Shown: positions 1-10,236 of the stretch, one piece after another
Position numbering within the stretch: position 1 is the first letter of the stretch
Layout of the letters: each line of letters starts with the position of its first letter
Assembly (NCBI RefSeq): GCF_014696715.1
Contig: NZ_JACJQO010000022.1
Location: forward strand, 434,001-498,000
Source: Pseudanabaena sp. FACHB-2040
Lineage (GTDB): Bacteria > Cyanobacteriota > Cyanobacteriia > Phormidesmidales > Phormidesmidaceae
Direction of reading: 5' to 3'
Length of the DNA: 64,000 nucleotides
Notes under the pieces: model-generated
What the model was told of the DNA's origin: nothing
Seen by the model: the letters and a program-made list of their open reading frames with translations, nothing else
Database searches by the model: none
Made by a program: the position numbers and the translations under genes

Positions 1-1023
1 TAAGCCAACCCGGCAGCTGATGGGGCGAACTTCATTTAGCTTGCGGCCATCGACCCGCACGTGATCTTCTACAATCTGCCGCCGCATCATCTTTTTGGTG
101 ACAGATTTGTAGGTGTTGCCTAGAGCTTTGGCATTTGCAGCAGCGGCAGCTTTGATTGGGTCTTCATCGCTCAGAGCTTCTATTTCAGCTGCGATCGCAC
201 TCTTGATCGCATCTAGCTTCTCATCGCGCTCAGGCTTGGTCAGTTCAAACTGCTTCAGCACCTCTTTGATGCTAGCTGTCGCTTTCTCCTGAACAAACTG
301 TTCCAGGGTCGGATCGGTTTCCGGCTCCGTCTCCTGCACCAGCTCAATGCCCAGTTCAGCAATCAAATCCCGCTGGGCTTGAATCAGATCCTGCACGACC
401 TCATAGCCAAAGTCGATTGCCTCAATCATGTCCTCTTCAGGCAGCTGATTGGCCCCTGCTTCGACCATGATGACGCCATCGGGAGACCCGGCGACGATCA
501 GATCTAGATCGCCGTCCTCGACTTCCTGATAGGTGGGATTGATAACAAAATCGTCTCCGACCAGACCAACTCGAACCGCCGCCATGGGGCCATTAAAGGG
601 AATTTTTGCCAGCATGACAGCGACCGAAGCACCAGTTGCCGCCAGCACATCTGGCGGCACATGCTCGTCCATCGACAACGTGGTCGCAACCACCTGAATG
701 TCGTCTCGCAGCCAGCCCGGAAATAGGGGTCGCAAAGGCCGGTCAATTAGACGGCTGATGAGCGTGGCCCGCTCTGGGGGGCGGCCCTCCCGCCGCAAAA
801 ATCCGCCGGGAATTCGTCCGGCTGCATAGAGGCGCTCTTCGTAATCCACCAAAAGCGGCAAAAAGTCGATGCCCTCCCGCGCAGAGGCTCGTGTAGCAGT
901 TACTAAAACGGCTGTATCGCCAGACTGTACTAACACAGCTCCCCCTGCCTGAGGAGCCAACAAACCTACTTTCAGTCGAATATCCCGTCCGTCAAAGGAT
1001 ATCGACTTTTCAATTTCTTGCAT
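1..1023 (-). CDS. pnp: Polyribonucleotide nucleotidyltransferase (PNPase), N-terminal part
   Basis: This is the first 341 residues of PNPase; the gene runs off the left edge. PNPase is a trimeric 3'-to-5' phosphorolytic exoribonuclease of mRNA decay, and in cyanobacteria it is also credited with adding RNA tails. The first RNase PH domain covers about residues 10-145, with [24 protein letters not shown] and [15 protein letters not shown] helical linker follows (about 150-315). The second PH domain begins at [17 protein letters not shown] just before the edge. The ATG at 1023 is preceded by AGAGGA about 11 bases upstream. The neighbouring epimerase is divergent, so pnp probably has its own promoter in the 375-bp gap. 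The C-terminal KH and S1 domains lie outside the window. Confidence 0.97.
   Translation of the reverse strand, partial: MQEIEKSISFDGRDIRLKVGLLAPQAGGAVLVQSGDTAVLVTATRASAREGIDFLPLLVDYEERLYAAGRIPGGFLRREGRPPERATLISRLIDRPLRPLFPGWLRDDIQVVATTLSMDEHVPPDVLAATGASVAVMLAKIPFNGPMAAVRVGLVGDDFVINPTYQEVEDGDLDLIVAGSPDGVIMVEAGANQLPEEDMIEAIDFGYEVVQDLIQAQRDLIAELGIELVQETEPETDPTLEQFVQEKATASIKEVLKQFELTKPERDEKLDAIKSAIAAEIEALSDEDPIKAAAAANAKALGNTYKSVTKKMMRRQIVEDHVRVDGRKLNEVRPISCRVGL
191..198. repeat. HIP1 octamer (example of many)
   Basis: GCGATCGC occurs many times in this window on both strands, in genes and gaps (for example 191-198 and 1993-2000). HIP1 is a hallmark of many cyanobacterial genomes and is tied to DNA methylation. 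This single entry stands for the family of copies. Confidence 0.95.
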
Positions 1024-1398
1024 GTACGAATACGTCCTCTTCGTTCTTTTTCTCTCTTCTATTGAATAGATCCTAGCACTGGATTGGGTTCCTGCTTGAA
1101 TAAGTTACAGGTTATGTGCTATGGACCGTCAACCACAAAGAAATGAGTAGCTTTCTGTACCAGGCTGTTACTGTTGGACAGGCAATACCACCCGGCATCA
1201 AAGTTCTTTTTCCAGAGTAACGCGGTCTCTTTCAACTTGATCTCAAGGCTTCCATTAGGCTGGGATCCGCTTCCACGGCAGAATCGCCAAGAACGTAGGG
1301 CATTCTAAAGGCAACTGCAGAGGACTGCCGATTTTGCTTTTGAGTTTGCCAATTATTCGCCAAACAATCGGGCCAACGGCTGAAGGGAGAGCTATTTC
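1024..1398. other. Intergenic region between pnp and the epimerase gene
   Basis: This is a 375-bp gap between divergent genes. It must hold the promoters of both. I could not fix a -35/-10 pair with confidence. Near the pnp end there is a pyrimidine-rich stretch on the plus strand (CTTCGTTCTTTTTCTCTC). Near the other end, AGGGAGAG lies just before the epimerase ATG. A 66-codon minus-strand ORF that crosses into the epimerase gene has no support as a gene. Confidence 0.5.
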
Positions 1399-2394
1399 AT
1401 GAGGATTTTGATCACTGGAGTCGCTGGCTTTATCGGTTTTTTCGTGGCTCGGCATCTGCTAGCAGCGGGCCACACCATTTACGGCATCGACAATCTCAAT
1501 GATTACTACGACGTTCGCCTCAAGCAGGATCGTCTGCAGCAGCTGCTAGGAGAGCCCCAATTCACCTTCGAAAAATTGGATCTGTTCGATCGAGCAGGCA
1601 TGATGACTCTGTTTGAGGCCCATCCCTTTGATGCGGTAGTACATCTAGCGGCCCAGGCCGGAGTGCGCTATTCCCTGGAAAATCCCTTCGCCTATTCCGA
1701 TAGCAACCTGTCCGGTTTTCTCAATGTGCTAGAAGGCTGTCGTCGCGCTCAGGTTCAACATCTCGTCTTTGCGTCGTCTAGTTCGGTCTATGGGGCCAAC
1801 CGCAAAGTTCCTTTTGCGGTTAGCGATACGGTGGATTATCCGGTGTCTCTCTACGCTGCCACCAAAAAAGCCAATGAGCTGATGGCCCACGCCTACAGCC
1901 ACCTCTATCAGCTACCCATGACCGGACTGCGTTTTTTTACCGTGTATGGCCCTTGGGGCCGACCGGATATGGCCTACTTTAAGTTTGTCGATGCGATCGC
2001 ACACGATCGCCCCATCGACGTCTACAACCACGGCCAAATGAAGCGCGACTTCACCTACATTGATGATGTTGTTGAAGGGATTGTTCGCACCCTAGGTCAT
2101 CCACCTCAGCCCCTAGCGACTACGGTAGAAGACTGTGATAGCCGTGCCCCCTACAAAATCTACAACATCGGCAACCACCAGCCGGTAGCCCTGCTGCGCT
2201 TTATCGAGGTCATTGAGGCGGCCATGGGCAAGCCCGCCGAGAAAATCTTTAAGCCCATGCAACCTGGCGATGTGCCCGCCACCTACGCCGATGTCGATGA
2301 CTTGATGCAGGCCGTCGGGTTTCAGCCTAACACCCCTATAGAAGTGGGTATTGGTCAGTTTGTGCAGTGGTACCGGGGATATTACGGCGTGTAG
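1399..2394 (+). CDS. NAD-dependent sugar epimerase, UDP-glucuronate 4-epimerase-like
   Basis: This is a short-chain dehydrogenase/epimerase of the extended class (331 aa). It has the Rossmann motif GVAGFIG at residues 7-13, followed by GIDNLNDYYDV, which is typical of UDP-glucuronate 4-epimerases (CapI/GAE type). The catalytic Tyr-Lys pair is in YAATK, the conserved serines are in SSSSVYG, and the substrate loop reads FFTVYGPWGRPDMAYF. The expected role is conversion of UDP-glucuronate to UDP-galacturonate in the cytoplasm for surface polysaccharide synthesis. The exact sugar is inferred from family resemblance. A good ribosome site (AGGGAGAG) precedes the ATG. No other polysaccharide gene is adjacent; a UDP-GlcNAc 2-epimerase gene occurs far away in the window. 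Confidence 0.9.
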   Translation: MRILITGVAGFIGFFVARHLLAAGHTIYGIDNLNDYYDVRLKQDRLQQLLGEPQFTFEKLDLFDRAGMMTLFEAHPFDAVVHLAAQAGVRYSLENPFAYSDSNLSGFLNVLEGCRRAQVQHLVFASSSSVYGANRKVPFAVSDTVDYPVSLYAATKKANELMAHAYSHLYQLPMTGLRFFTVYGPWGRPDMAYFKFVDAIAHDRPIDVYNHGQMKRDFTYIDDVVEGIVRTLGHPPQPLATTVEDCDSRAPYKIYNIGNHQPVALLRFIEVIEAAMGKPAEKIFKPMQPGDVPATYADVDDLMQAVGFQPNTPIEVGIGQFVQWYRGYYGV

Positions 2395-2442
2395 GGAGAT
2401 AGGGAGGGTGGGGAAGACGCGTTCCGCATCCCTGCATCTTCT

Positions 2443-3393
2443 TCACTCCCCTCCAACCCTCTCCACAACCACCGACTGCCCTGTTCGCCGCTGCCATCGG
2501 TAGCCGCCAAAGGCAATACCTGCGATTAGCGCTAGGTAAGGGCTATAGGCTAGAAGCCACAGGCTAATTTTGAGGAGGCCAACGGTGAAGGTGCCGACGG
2601 ATTGGGTGGCGGCTTGCCAGGAGGTGCTGACAGTCTCTCCTAGGGGACGGGGGTTGGGAGCCGCTGCGATCGCGCTGGTCAGAGTCAGTGTAATGGTTGA
2701 GTAGGTAACTTGGCGATTAAGCTGCTGCTGCTGGGCAGCCAAGCGCTCAATCGACTCTCGGACAGTGCTCAACTCGCGAGACACTTCCAGAACTTCAGGA
2801 ATTTTGCCGGAGCGATCCATGATTTTGAGCAGAGCGGTTTCCGACTGGCGCAGATTACGCAGACGGGCTGACAGATCAACTAGCTGGTCAGACACGTCTT
2901 CTGCGGTTACCGACTGCTGCTGAATGTCTCCTAGCTGGCGAATCTGGTCGAGGGCAGCCTCTAGGTTTTGCTGAGGCAAGCGCAGGGTCAGGTTGACCTG
3001 GCGAGGGGCCGTCAGCTGTTGGGGCTGCCAATCTTCTAGGGTTAAAATGTCACCTTGGAACTGCCGAGCGATTTGGGTAGCAGCGGCAGTGCCCTCGTCT
3101 ACGTCATCGAGAATCAGGGTTAGTTTGGCCTGCTTGACCAGTTGGGGGGAGGCTTCAGGCAGAGGTACAGCAGGGGCACCACCCGCTGCAGCTTCCGAAG
3201 GCACAGCCGCATCCATCCCTGCATCCGACTGGACAGTTTGAGAAAAGGTTTCGCCTGTTTGAGGTGCAGCTGCCTCTGATGAACTGCGCGAAGGGGTAGT
3301 AGAGACAGCCCCACATCCGGTTAGCAGGCTGGTGGTAAGAAGACCGAGCAGGGTCAGTTGCCAGCGGGCAGTAGAAAAGAGAGACGCAGCCAT
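2443..3393 (-). CDS. DUF4349 family lipoprotein
   Basis: This 316-aa protein has a signal peptide ending in the lipobox LLTGC, so it is probably a lipoprotein. A Ser/Ala-rich linker (about residues 30-85) leads into a DUF4349-like region. That region has two beta-rich halves (KLTLILDDVD... and VTYSTITLTL) flanking a coiled coil at about residues 165-225, rich in leucine and glutamine. A single transmembrane helix near the C-terminus (about 270-295) is followed by a basic tail. The function of this family is not established. The gene is convergent with the epimerase gene, and the 48-bp gap between the two stops is G/C-rich. Confidence 0.85.
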   Translation of the reverse strand: MAASLFSTARWQLTLLGLLTTSLLTGCGAVSTTPSRSSSEAAAPQTGETFSQTVQSDAGMDAAVPSEAAAGGAPAVPLPEASPQLVKQAKLTLILDDVDEGTAAATQIARQFQGDILTLEDWQPQQLTAPRQVNLTLRLPQQNLEAALDQIRQLGDIQQQSVTAEDVSDQLVDLSARLRNLRQSETALLKIMDRSGKIPEVLEVSRELSTVRESIERLAAQQQQLNRQVTYSTITLTLTSAIAAAPNPRPLGETVSTSWQAATQSVGTFTVGLLKISLWLLAYSPYLALIAGIAFGGYRWQRRTGQSVVVERVGGE

Positions 3394-3487
3394 ATGCCTT
3401 ACCAGAAGAGAACAGTCCTAGTATCAGATCGGGCTCTGTTCACTGATGGCCGGTTGCAAATTCCGCAACAGTTAAGCGGCACAAAAT

Positions 3488-3512
3488 AGGCAGGAAACAG
3501 TGTTTCCTGCCT
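3488..3512 (-). terminator. Possible intrinsic terminator after the small conserved gene
   Basis: An 11-bp perfect stem (AGGCAGGAAAC/GTTTCCTGCCT) has a 3-base loop. Read on the minus strand it is followed by ATTTTGT, a weak T tract. It lies about 75 bp downstream of the stop of the small gene at 3589-3789, in the right orientation to end that transcript. Confidence 0.5.
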
Positions 3513-3588
3513 GAAGACGGTTATCTAAGATGAGAGCCAAAGCACAAGATTTCTCCTAGCCTGTACCTTCTGTCTTCTCCCTCAAATT

Positions 3589-3789
3589 CTAATAAGCCAG
3601 CGTCTCCAGCGTCTCGCGCAGGTATCGACGCACCAGCTGTTCTAACGAAGTACTTTCGACTTCAGCAGAATCATGCTCTGCCTTCCACCGTTGAAAACCG
3701 GAGCTGCTTGCGATCGCGCGTTTCAGACTTTGCCAAATATGAGCGTCATTAGAAGAACGATCAGATTTTGCCGAACGGGTATCTGCCAT
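3589..3789 (-). CDS. Small conserved cyanobacterial protein of unknown function
   Basis: This is a 66-aa soluble protein starting MADTRSAKS. I recognise the pattern (IWQSLKRAIASSSGFQRW in the middle and LVRRYLRETLETLAY at the end) as a small protein conserved in cyanobacteria, but no function is known to me. The reading frame is open upstream to 3852. I prefer the ATG at 3789 because the extra 21 residues do not resemble the conserved part. It lies 124 bp after the membrane-protein gene on the same strand and could be read with it. Confidence 0.7.
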   Translation of the reverse strand: MADTRSAKSDRSSNDAHIWQSLKRAIASSSGFQRWKAEHDSAEVESTSLEQLVRRYLRETLETLAY

Positions 3790-3913
3790 AGACGTTACAT
3801 CCCATCGGGTCACATGAGTAAGGAAGGCAGCTGCCCTCTTACTCCTCAGCATAGCGCAGGCAACCCAAAGGCATTGTGCTGGAAACCACAGAATAGGGGG
3901 TTACATAAGCAAT

Positions 3914-5074
3914 TTAGGCATGCCAAGAGGATTCTGAGCTGTCGGAGGCGTCGGTAGTAGGGGTTGAGCCGCTAGGATCAGGATTGATCTCTGGGTCATC
4001 TAGAAAGACAGGCTCTGCTGCATCTACCTCTGGCTCAAAGGCTGGTTCAAGTGGCTCAAGGTCTGGCTCAGGATGCTGCCAAGGCGTCTCAGAGGCAGCA
4101 GTCAGCAAATCCGCTAAGGGCTTAGCGAAGTCCGGATCCTCATCAGAGACTGGTTCACCCGTAATAAGAGCCTCAGCTTCAGAAGTCGCAGCCTCTTGCT
4201 GCAGTTCCTCCGAGAAGACAATCTCAGGGCTAGCCAATGACTCTACTTCAGGCGCAACCGGCTCAGACGTGGCCGGAACCATCGGTGCAGATAGCTCAGT
4301 AGAGACAATTTCGGCAGAGCCTATATCATCAGTCGATAGATCTGAGGTCACCTCTGACATTGCTGAGAAATCTTCAGCATTTGTTCCCCAAGTATCAAGG
4401 TCTTCTTCCAGCGTGGTCGCTACTGGCTGGGGTGGGCTAACTGACGCTACGGAGTCAGTTTTAACCACTGCAGGTTTTGCTGAAGCCTGCCAGTCAGGCA
4501 AAATTCGGTTGACTCGAAAGCCCAGGACTGTAAAATCCTGCTTGACCTGTTCTGAAGGGTAGGGCGGCAGCTTATTGAAGACCCGCTGCGGCGTTGCCAG
4601 AACACGCAGAACGCTAACCGGCACCTGAACAAAAAGATTGACCAGAAGAAATGCGATCGCAGCTACCAGCAAACCTAGCCCTCGCCCGCCCACGGCAAAC
4701 GGCGTTAAATCCGATGCTAGCGGAGCCAGCGTATAAAGCCTGACCAGCACCCAGATTAAGGGAATCGGGGCTAGTGCTGCCAGAAACTTGACCAATGGAT
4801 CCTTAAACAGACGCAAAATGCGGCGTCGGTCTTCGCCCATGCGATCGGGGCGTAGGGCCAGCAAAACTAGGCTAAAGATGCTGAAAGGCTTTTGCCACTG
4901 CATCCAGACTATCGGCAGAATGCCGATACCCCCGATCATTCCCAACTCTACCCAAGTTGGCAGAACCGGCTCTCCAGTAGCCAACCCCAGCAGACAAATG
5001 TCTAACCAGAGCGGCACGGCAGCCAGTCCTGCCAAATGTACCCAAAGATACGGGTCGAGTCGAAATGAACGCAT
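3914..5074 (-). CDS. Membrane protein with long acidic low-complexity tail
   Basis: The first 175 or so residues of this 386-aa protein hold about four hydrophobic segments. They are followed by a conserved-looking stretch (ATPQRVFNKLPPYPSEQ, then DFTVLGFRVNRILPDW). The last 185 or so residues are a low-complexity tail rich in Glu, Ser, Thr, Ala, Val and Asp, with no Cys. I associate this layout with a cyanobacterial family known as low-complexity-tail membrane protein; its function is unknown. The gene starts only 6 bp after the infB stop and is thus the last gene of the rimP-nusA-ylxR-infB operon. The Ser/Gly-rich ORF on the opposite strand (3984-4562) is a shadow of the tail. Confidence 0.85.
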   Translation of the reverse strand: MRSFRLDPYLWVHLAGLAAVPLWLDICLLGLATGEPVLPTWVELGMIGGIGILPIVWMQWQKPFSIFSLVLLALRPDRMGEDRRRILRLFKDPLVKFLAALAPIPLIWVLVRLYTLAPLASDLTPFAVGGRGLGLLVAAIAFLLVNLFVQVPVSVLRVLATPQRVFNKLPPYPSEQVKQDFTVLGFRVNRILPDWQASAKPAVVKTDSVASVSPPQPVATTLEEDLDTWGTNAEDFSAMSEVTSDLSTDDIGSAEIVSTELSAPMVPATSEPVAPEVESLASPEIVFSEELQQEAATSEAEALITGEPVSDEDPDFAKPLADLLTAASETPWQHPEPDLEPLEPAFEPEVDAAEPVFLDDPEINPDPSGSTPTTDASDSSESSWHA

Positions 5075-5080
5075 TCCCTG

Positions 5081-8000
5081 TTAAGCCATTGCTAGCGTAC
5101 GGCGCTTAGTAACCAGCCGATAGGCATCAATGATGTCGCCCTCTTGCCAGCCATTGAAGTTATCAATACCAATACCGCACTCAAAGCCTTGAGCTACGTC
5201 TTTGACATCTTCCTTCATGCGTTTCAGGGAGTCGAGCTTGCCCTCGTAAATCATGTTGCCGCCTCGCGTCACCCTCAGGTTACAGTTACGAGTCACCTTA
5301 CCAGAGAGCACATAGGAACCCGCAACAGTTCCCTTGCGAACTGGGAAGACTGCTCGGACTTCCACCTGACCCAGCGGTTCTTCCACCAATTCGGGTTCGA
5401 GTAAGCCTTCCATGGCTCCTTGAATGTCATCCAGCAGGTTGTAGATGATGTCGTAGTCACGTACATCTACGCCAAGCCGGTCGGCAGACTGACGCGCACC
5501 TGTCGCCAGGGTTGTGTTGAAACCAACAATGACCGCACCACTAGCCGCAGCTAGGTCAACGTCAGTTTCGCTGATCTCTCCAGGGGCTGCCAGCAGAACG
5601 CGAATCTGCACCTCATTTTGAGGTAACTGCTGCAGCGCTGCCAGAATAGCTTCCACCGAACCCTGAACATCGCCTTTCAGCAGTAAGTTCAGCTCTTTCA
5701 GGTCGCCTTCCTGGGCCTGCACAGACAAGGTGTTGAGGGTTACCCGGCGAGAAGCCATAGCCTGCTGTAGGCGTGACTGCCGTTGCTCAGAGGCACGAGA
5801 ATCAGCCACTGACCTTGCCATTTTCTCTTCGGCATAGACCTCAAACTCGTCGCCTGCAGCAGGTACGTCGTTCAGACCCAGCACCTCGACAGCGAAGGAT
5901 GGCGCTGCACTGCTAACCCGCTTGCCGAGATCGTCGATCATGGCCCGCACTTTACCAAAGACAGGACCCGCAACCACGCTGTCACCAATTCGCAGCGTTC
6001 CGTTTTGGATCAGCAGGGTTGCTACTGGTCCACGAGCCTTATCCAGGTTGGCTTCAATAACGGTTCCTCGGGCCAATCGATCAGGGTTGGCATTGAGGTC
6101 TTCGACTTCAGCTACCAGCAGAAGCATCTCCAGCAGAGTATCCAGGTTCTCTCCAGTGATGGCGCTAACCGGCACCATAATGGTGTCGCCACCCCATTCT
6201 TCTGGCACCAGGGCGTACTCCATCAGTTCTTGCTTCACCCGGTCAACGTTGGCCGACTCTTTGTCGATCTTGTTGATAGCGACCACAATGGGCACACCTG
6301 CCGCTTTAGCGTGGCTGATAGCCTCAATCGTCTGAGGCCGCACGCCATCATCAGCAGCAACCACCAGAATGGCAATGTCAGTTACCCGCGCACCTCTTGC
6401 CCGCATAGCTGTAAAAGCTTCGTGGCCTGGAGTGTCGAGGAAGACAATCTGCTGTTTTTGGTCGTTATGGTCTAGGTCAACGTGGTAAGCCCCAATATGC
6501 TGGGTAATGCCCCCTGCTTCTCCTTGGGCTACTTTTGTCTTCCGAATAGAATCAAGCAGGCTGGTCTTACCATGGTCAACGTGTCCCATGATGGTGATGA
6601 CCGGTGGGCGACGCTGGAGGCTTTCCATGTCAGCCACATCCAGCATCTCTGTAACCTTCTTAGCTTCAGACTCAGCTTCAACAGTCTCAACTACCACCTC
6701 AAACTCTTCAGCCACTTGCTTGGTGGTTGCAAGATCTAAGGTTTGGTTGATGTTGGCAGCAATGCCTTTAAAGAAGAGGGACTTAATAATTTCGGTTTCA
6801 GGGACAGCAATCTTTTCGGCTAACTCGTGAACCGTTAGTCCTTCAGTCAAAATCAGCAGCCCTGGCCGCTCCTGCTTGTTAGCTTGTTCCCGCCGTTCCC
6901 GCCGAGCCCGAGCATTCTCCCGGCCAGACGGCTTGTGACTCCGCATGGTAGGAGCAGTAGGCTTAGAAACTCCCTGCTTCTTAGGCTTAGGGGGGCGAGC
7001 AATTGACAGACTTAGGAAGGAAGGGTCTGTACCAGCCTGCTCACCATCTTCGCCTTCGATGATCTCTTCTAGATCTTCGTCCTCGTCATCAAGCACAGGC
7101 CCTCGGCGCTTGGCCTTAGTGACCTTGCCGGCCTTCCGCATTTCTTGCTCTTCGTCTTCCTCCTCCCGCTCTTTGCGTCTGTGGCGAGGCGGAGAGGGGC
7201 GGCGCAGCAGGGAATCACCCAGATCGCCTTCACCCCCAGAGGGCATTCCTTCGAGCTCTTTTTTAGGCTGGTTGCTATCGGTCTGAGTTGTGTCGTCTTC
7301 GTCGCCCCGGGCACGACGCAATCTCGGCTTTGGCTTCAGAACGGGGCCACCGCCACCACTAGCTGGTTCGTCTACTTCGCGAATGGGAACAGGGCGGCGA
7401 ACTTCACGAACTTCAATCGATCGCTGCTCTCTTTCGTCTGAAGACCCGTCTGTATTTTGTCGAATAACGGGTCGACTAGGAGCAGCTACACCAGGTTCTC
7501 GGACGGGGCGAGTAGGCCGCGAAGGGGGGCTAACTAGCTCTGTCCGTGGCTTGCTGATGGCTCTGCTGGCCGGGGGGGCTGGGCTAACGGGTGCTTGAGG
7601 CTCAGAGGGCACTGTAGGAGCCGGGGTGCGCTGAAGGGGTGGGGCCGCATCCTGGATTTCTTGCACTGGCTCAGCTGCGGCAGGCGATACTAATCCGTCA
7701 CGAGCAGGCGGCTTCATGAGCGTGTCTGCGCTGGCTGCAGCAGTCATGGGCTGCTCTTCAAGCTGCATCGGCTGATCGGCTTCCTGAGCGGCTGGAGGCT
7801 CTGCGGGACGATTGGGTTTAATGGGAGGGCGATGCCGTCGAATTTCCAAAATCTGCTGTTTATGCACAACCGGTTGTCCACCACCGTTCTTAGGGTTAAG
7901 AGTAGGGCGGGGTTTAGAGGCTCCGTTACCCCCTGAACTGCTGCGGGCTTGTTTAGCGGCAGAGCGGATTTGATCCGCTTCATCCTCTGTGATTGTACTG

Positions 8001-8110
8001 CTATGGCTCTTTACGGCAACATTAAGGCGATCGCAAATAGCCAAAAGGTCTTTATTTTCCAAATTGAGTTCCCGAGATAGCTCGTAAATTCTGACTTTGC
8101 CGCTGTTCAT
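5081..8110 (-). CDS. infB: Translation initiation factor IF-2
   Basis: IF-2 is the GTPase that places initiator fMet-tRNA on the 30S subunit and promotes subunit joining. The protein is about 1009 aa. The IF2 N-terminal domain starts [21 protein letters not shown] long Pro/Ala/Arg/Glu-rich linker (about residues 60-420) follows, then a second IF2_N module near 435-490. The GTPase domain has G1 [10 protein letters not shown]3 DTPGHEAF and G4 NKID. Beta-barrel and C-terminal domains end with [11 protein letters not shown] chose the ATG at 8110 because the family starts at this motif; the open frame begins earlier at a TTG. Third to fourth position in the rimP-nusA-ylxR-infB order is typical for bacteria. 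Confidence 0.98.
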   Translation of the reverse strand: MNSGKVRIYELSRELNLENKDLLAICDRLNVAVKSHSSTITEDEADQIRSAAKQARSSSGGNGASKPRPTLNPKNGGGQPVVHKQQILEIRRHRPPIKPNRPAEPPAAQEADQPMQLEEQPMTAAASADTLMKPPARDGLVSPAAAEPVQEIQDAAPPLQRTPAPTVPSEPQAPVSPAPPASRAISKPRTELVSPPSRPTRPVREPGVAAPSRPVIRQNTDGSSDEREQRSIEVREVRRPVPIREVDEPASGGGGPVLKPKPRLRRARGDEDDTTQTDSNQPKKELEGMPSGGEGDLGDSLLRRPSPPRHRRKEREEEDEEQEMRKAGKVTKAKRRGPVLDDEDEDLEEIIEGEDGEQAGTDPSFLSLSIARPPKPKKQGVSKPTAPTMRSHKPSGRENARARRERREQANKQERPGLLILTEGLTVHELAEKIAVPETEIIKSLFFKGIAANINQTLDLATTKQVAEEFEVVVETVEAESEAKKVTEMLDVADMESLQRRPPVITIMGHVDHGKTSLLDSIRKTKVAQGEAGGITQHIGAYHVDLDHNDQKQQIVFLDTPGHEAFTAMRARGARVTDIAILVVAADDGVRPQTIEAISHAKAAGVPIVVAINKIDKESANVDRVKQELMEYALVPEEWGGDTIMVPVSAITGENLDTLLEMLLLVAEVEDLNANPDRLARGTVIEANLDKARGPVATLLIQNGTLRIGDSVVAGPVFGKVRAMIDDLGKRVSSAAPSFAVEVLGLNDVPAAGDEFEVYAEEKMARSVADSRASEQRQSRLQQAMASRRVTLNTLSVQAQEGDLKELNLLLKGDVQGSVEAILAALQQLPQNEVQIRVLLAAPGEISETDVDLAAASGAVIVGFNTTLATGARQSADRLGVDVRDYDIIYNLLDDIQGAMEGLLEPELVEEPLGQVEVRAVFPVRKGTVAGSYVLSGKVTRNCNLRVTRGGNMIYEGKLDSLKRMKEDVKDVAQGFECGIGIDNFNGWQEGDIIDAYRLVTKRRTLAMA

Positions 8111-8382
8111 CCAGTTCTCCCTCTTAAACCCAGTTATTTCATAGGACCAGCCTGTTTTGCTCAACAAACTACATCAGCTAAAAACTACATCAGCTAATTT
8201 CGACAGTGACAGCCGTCGGAGCAGGTGTTGTTTTGACAACACCTAATGATCCTGTATCAGTCTAAACAATTTAACCCGACGTTGGAAGCGACGGGCGACT
8301 CTACACCCCTTAAATTGAGGTTAAGTTTGCTCTTGTCAGAGCAAGGTTTGATACTACCAGACTGCAAAGGATACCAAGGGGC

Positions 8383-8670
8383 TCAATGCCAAGACGCAGA
8401 ATCTTGAGCATGACGCTGACCTGAAGAAGACAGGCGCTGCCATAGCATCTGATAAATTTCTTCAGGAATCGCTGCTTTGAGTGCCCGCCCTAGCCGATTC
8501 TTTTTTTGAGCCGCCTGGAGGCAGTCTGGGTGAGGACACAGGTACGCTGAGCGACCCATGCCTTGATCCAATCTTATCTCCCGGTTGGGGTAAACGCGGA
8601 CAATGCGCAAAAACTCTTCTTTTGGCGCAACTTTTCGGCAGCTAGCACAGCGGCGGTAGTTTGGCTGCAT
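8383..8670 (-). CDS. ylxR: YlxR family (DUF448) protein
   Basis: This 95-aa protein starts MQPNYRRCASCRKVAPKEEF. The conserved RRC.SC.K...K..F..IVR pattern of the YlxR/DUF448 family is clear, and GRSAYLCPHPDC follows. The family is small and basic, and its usual place is between nusA and infB, as here. Work on homologues has linked YlxR to nucleoid association or RNA binding, but the role in this organism is inferred. The start at 8670 is favoured over the upstream in-frame start at 8694 because the family motif begins there. Confidence 0.93.
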   Translation of the reverse strand: MQPNYRRCASCRKVAPKEEFLRIVRVYPNREIRLDQGMGRSAYLCPHPDCLQAAQKKNRLGRALKAAIPEEIYQMLWQRLSSSGQRHAQDSASWH

Positions 8671-8721
8671 AACTCTACGGTAACGTGACCCCAAGCATCT
8701 GACAGGTGAGGCTTCTCCCCC

Positions 8722-10143
8722 CTATTCTGCGGATTTCAGATCCTTTTCTTTCTCAGATTCTAGATCCACTTCTTCTGAATCAAATTCATCTGAATCAAAG
8801 TCGTCTTCGTCCACAAAAGTCTCAGCCTCAGCTTCTAGCACTACTGGGCTATCATCTAACACAGTTTCAGTGCTAGCCACTGGGGTTGAAATGGGAGCGA
8901 CGGGTTCCTGCTCTAGCTCAAAATCTTCTTCGTCCTCCTCAACTTCGACCGCCGCCGCTTCTCTGACTGATCGGAAATCGGCAATCTTGCGATCTTCCTC
9001 GGCATAGTCGTACTTGGCTGAGTCTTTGATATCAATTTTCCAGCCTGTCAGCCGGGCGGCTAAACGCACATTTTGTCCTTCTTTACCAATGGCCAGACTC
9101 AGCTGGTCTTCGGGAACCAACACATGGGCCTGACGCTCATCGGGGTGAACTAGCCGCACTTCATCAACACGGGCCGGGCTGAGGGCATTGGCGATGTAAG
9201 TAGACGGATCAGGAGACCAGCGAATGACGTCAATCTTCTCACCGCGCAGTTCGTTGACTACCACCTGAATTCGGGAGCCGCGAGCACCGATGCAGGCCCC
9301 AACGGGATCAACGTCCCGCTCCAAGGTATCGACGGCAATCTTGGTACGGGGACCGACAGATCGAGAGGGGGGGTTGGCTTCACGGGCAACCGCCACAATC
9401 CGAACGATCTCGTCTTCAATTTCGGGCACTTCATTGGAGAAAAGCTCAACGACTAGCCCAGCATCAGCGCGGGAGACCAGCAGCTGAGGTCCACGATGGG
9501 AGCCTTCAGAAACGCGCTTTAGGGCTACCCGAAAGGTAGCGTTGGCCCGGTAATTGTCGTTAGGGAGCTGATCTCGCTTGAGCAATTCGGCTTCTACTTC
9601 GGGCTGCCCCACACCACTACTGACGGCCATAATCACAGACTGCCGCTCAAACCGCAGTACACGAGCACTGAGGACACTGCCTTCGAGATCTTGAAACTCT
9701 TCCTGGACGAGCTTGCGCTGCTGATCTCGCAGCTTTTGGGCCAGCACCTGCTTGGTCTGAATGGCGGCCATGCGGCCAAATTCTCGCTGATCGGGGGTAA
9801 CATCGAGCACAACCGTGTCGCCAACCTGCGCCTCGGGAGCAACTTCCCGCACTTCTTCTAGGGCAATTTGGTGATCGGGGCTAGTGACTTCTTCGACAAT
9901 GGTTTTAGTCGCAAGCACCCGAAAACCCTGTTCGCCATACTCATCGATATCGAGCTCAATGTCGAAGTTCTCAAAGTAGGTTTCGTCGAAGTGGTCTCCC
10001 ATTTGCTGGGTGCGCCGATACCGTTCGTAGCCCTTCAGTAAGGCTTCTCGGAGGGCATTTTCGACCGCATGTTTGGGCAGATTGCGCTCGCGGCTGATGT
10101 GGTCGATGAGCTCTTCGAGATTGGGTAGGTTGACCAGGGACAT
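8722..10143 (-). CDS. nusA: Transcription elongation/termination factor NusA
   Basis: NusA binds RNA polymerase and RNA and modulates pausing, termination and antitermination. The protein is 473 aa: an N-terminal polymerase-binding domain (about 1-130), an S1 domain (about 135-205), then KH1 and KH2 (about 220-375). KH motifs include [20 protein letters not shown] and [19 protein letters not shown]. The last 85 or so residues are strongly acidic low-complexity sequence ([15 protein letters not shown]..., [20 protein letters not shown]) with no recognisable AR repeat. NusA proteins outside the Proteobacteria usually lack AR repeats. The gene lies between rimP and ylxR in the standard operon. 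Confidence 0.97.
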   Translation of the reverse strand: MSLVNLPNLEELIDHISRERNLPKHAVENALREALLKGYERYRRTQQMGDHFDETYFENFDIELDIDEYGEQGFRVLATKTIVEEVTSPDHQIALEEVREVAPEAQVGDTVVLDVTPDQREFGRMAAIQTKQVLAQKLRDQQRKLVQEEFQDLEGSVLSARVLRFERQSVIMAVSSGVGQPEVEAELLKRDQLPNDNYRANATFRVALKRVSEGSHRGPQLLVSRADAGLVVELFSNEVPEIEDEIVRIVAVAREANPPSRSVGPRTKIAVDTLERDVDPVGACIGARGSRIQVVVNELRGEKIDVIRWSPDPSTYIANALSPARVDEVRLVHPDERQAHVLVPEDQLSLAIGKEGQNVRLAARLTGWKIDIKDSAKYDYAEEDRKIADFRSVREAAAVEVEEDEEDFELEQEPVAPISTPVASTETVLDDSPVVLEAEAETFVDEDDFDSDEFDSEEVDLESEKEKDLKSAE

Positions 10144-10236
10144 AAGGTGCGAAACCTCCAGTGAGGGATGAAATGGGGAACAGGGCAGTGACGTTTACGG
10201 TACGTTTGCCAGAAGAATTAAGGGAGCAGCAGTTGG

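Noticed and set aside
1255-1455. 66-codon minus-strand ORF overlapping the epimerase start
   Set aside because: Overlaps a well-supported gene and its ribosome site; no similarity seen.
3984-4562. Ser/Gly-rich plus-strand ORF of 192 codons
   Set aside because: It is antisense to the low-complexity tail of the membrane protein; composition is explained by that tail and no ribosome site is seen.
6945-7598. Ser/Arg-rich plus-strand ORFs opposite infB
   Set aside because: They lie across the low-complexity linker of IF-2 and have no independent support.
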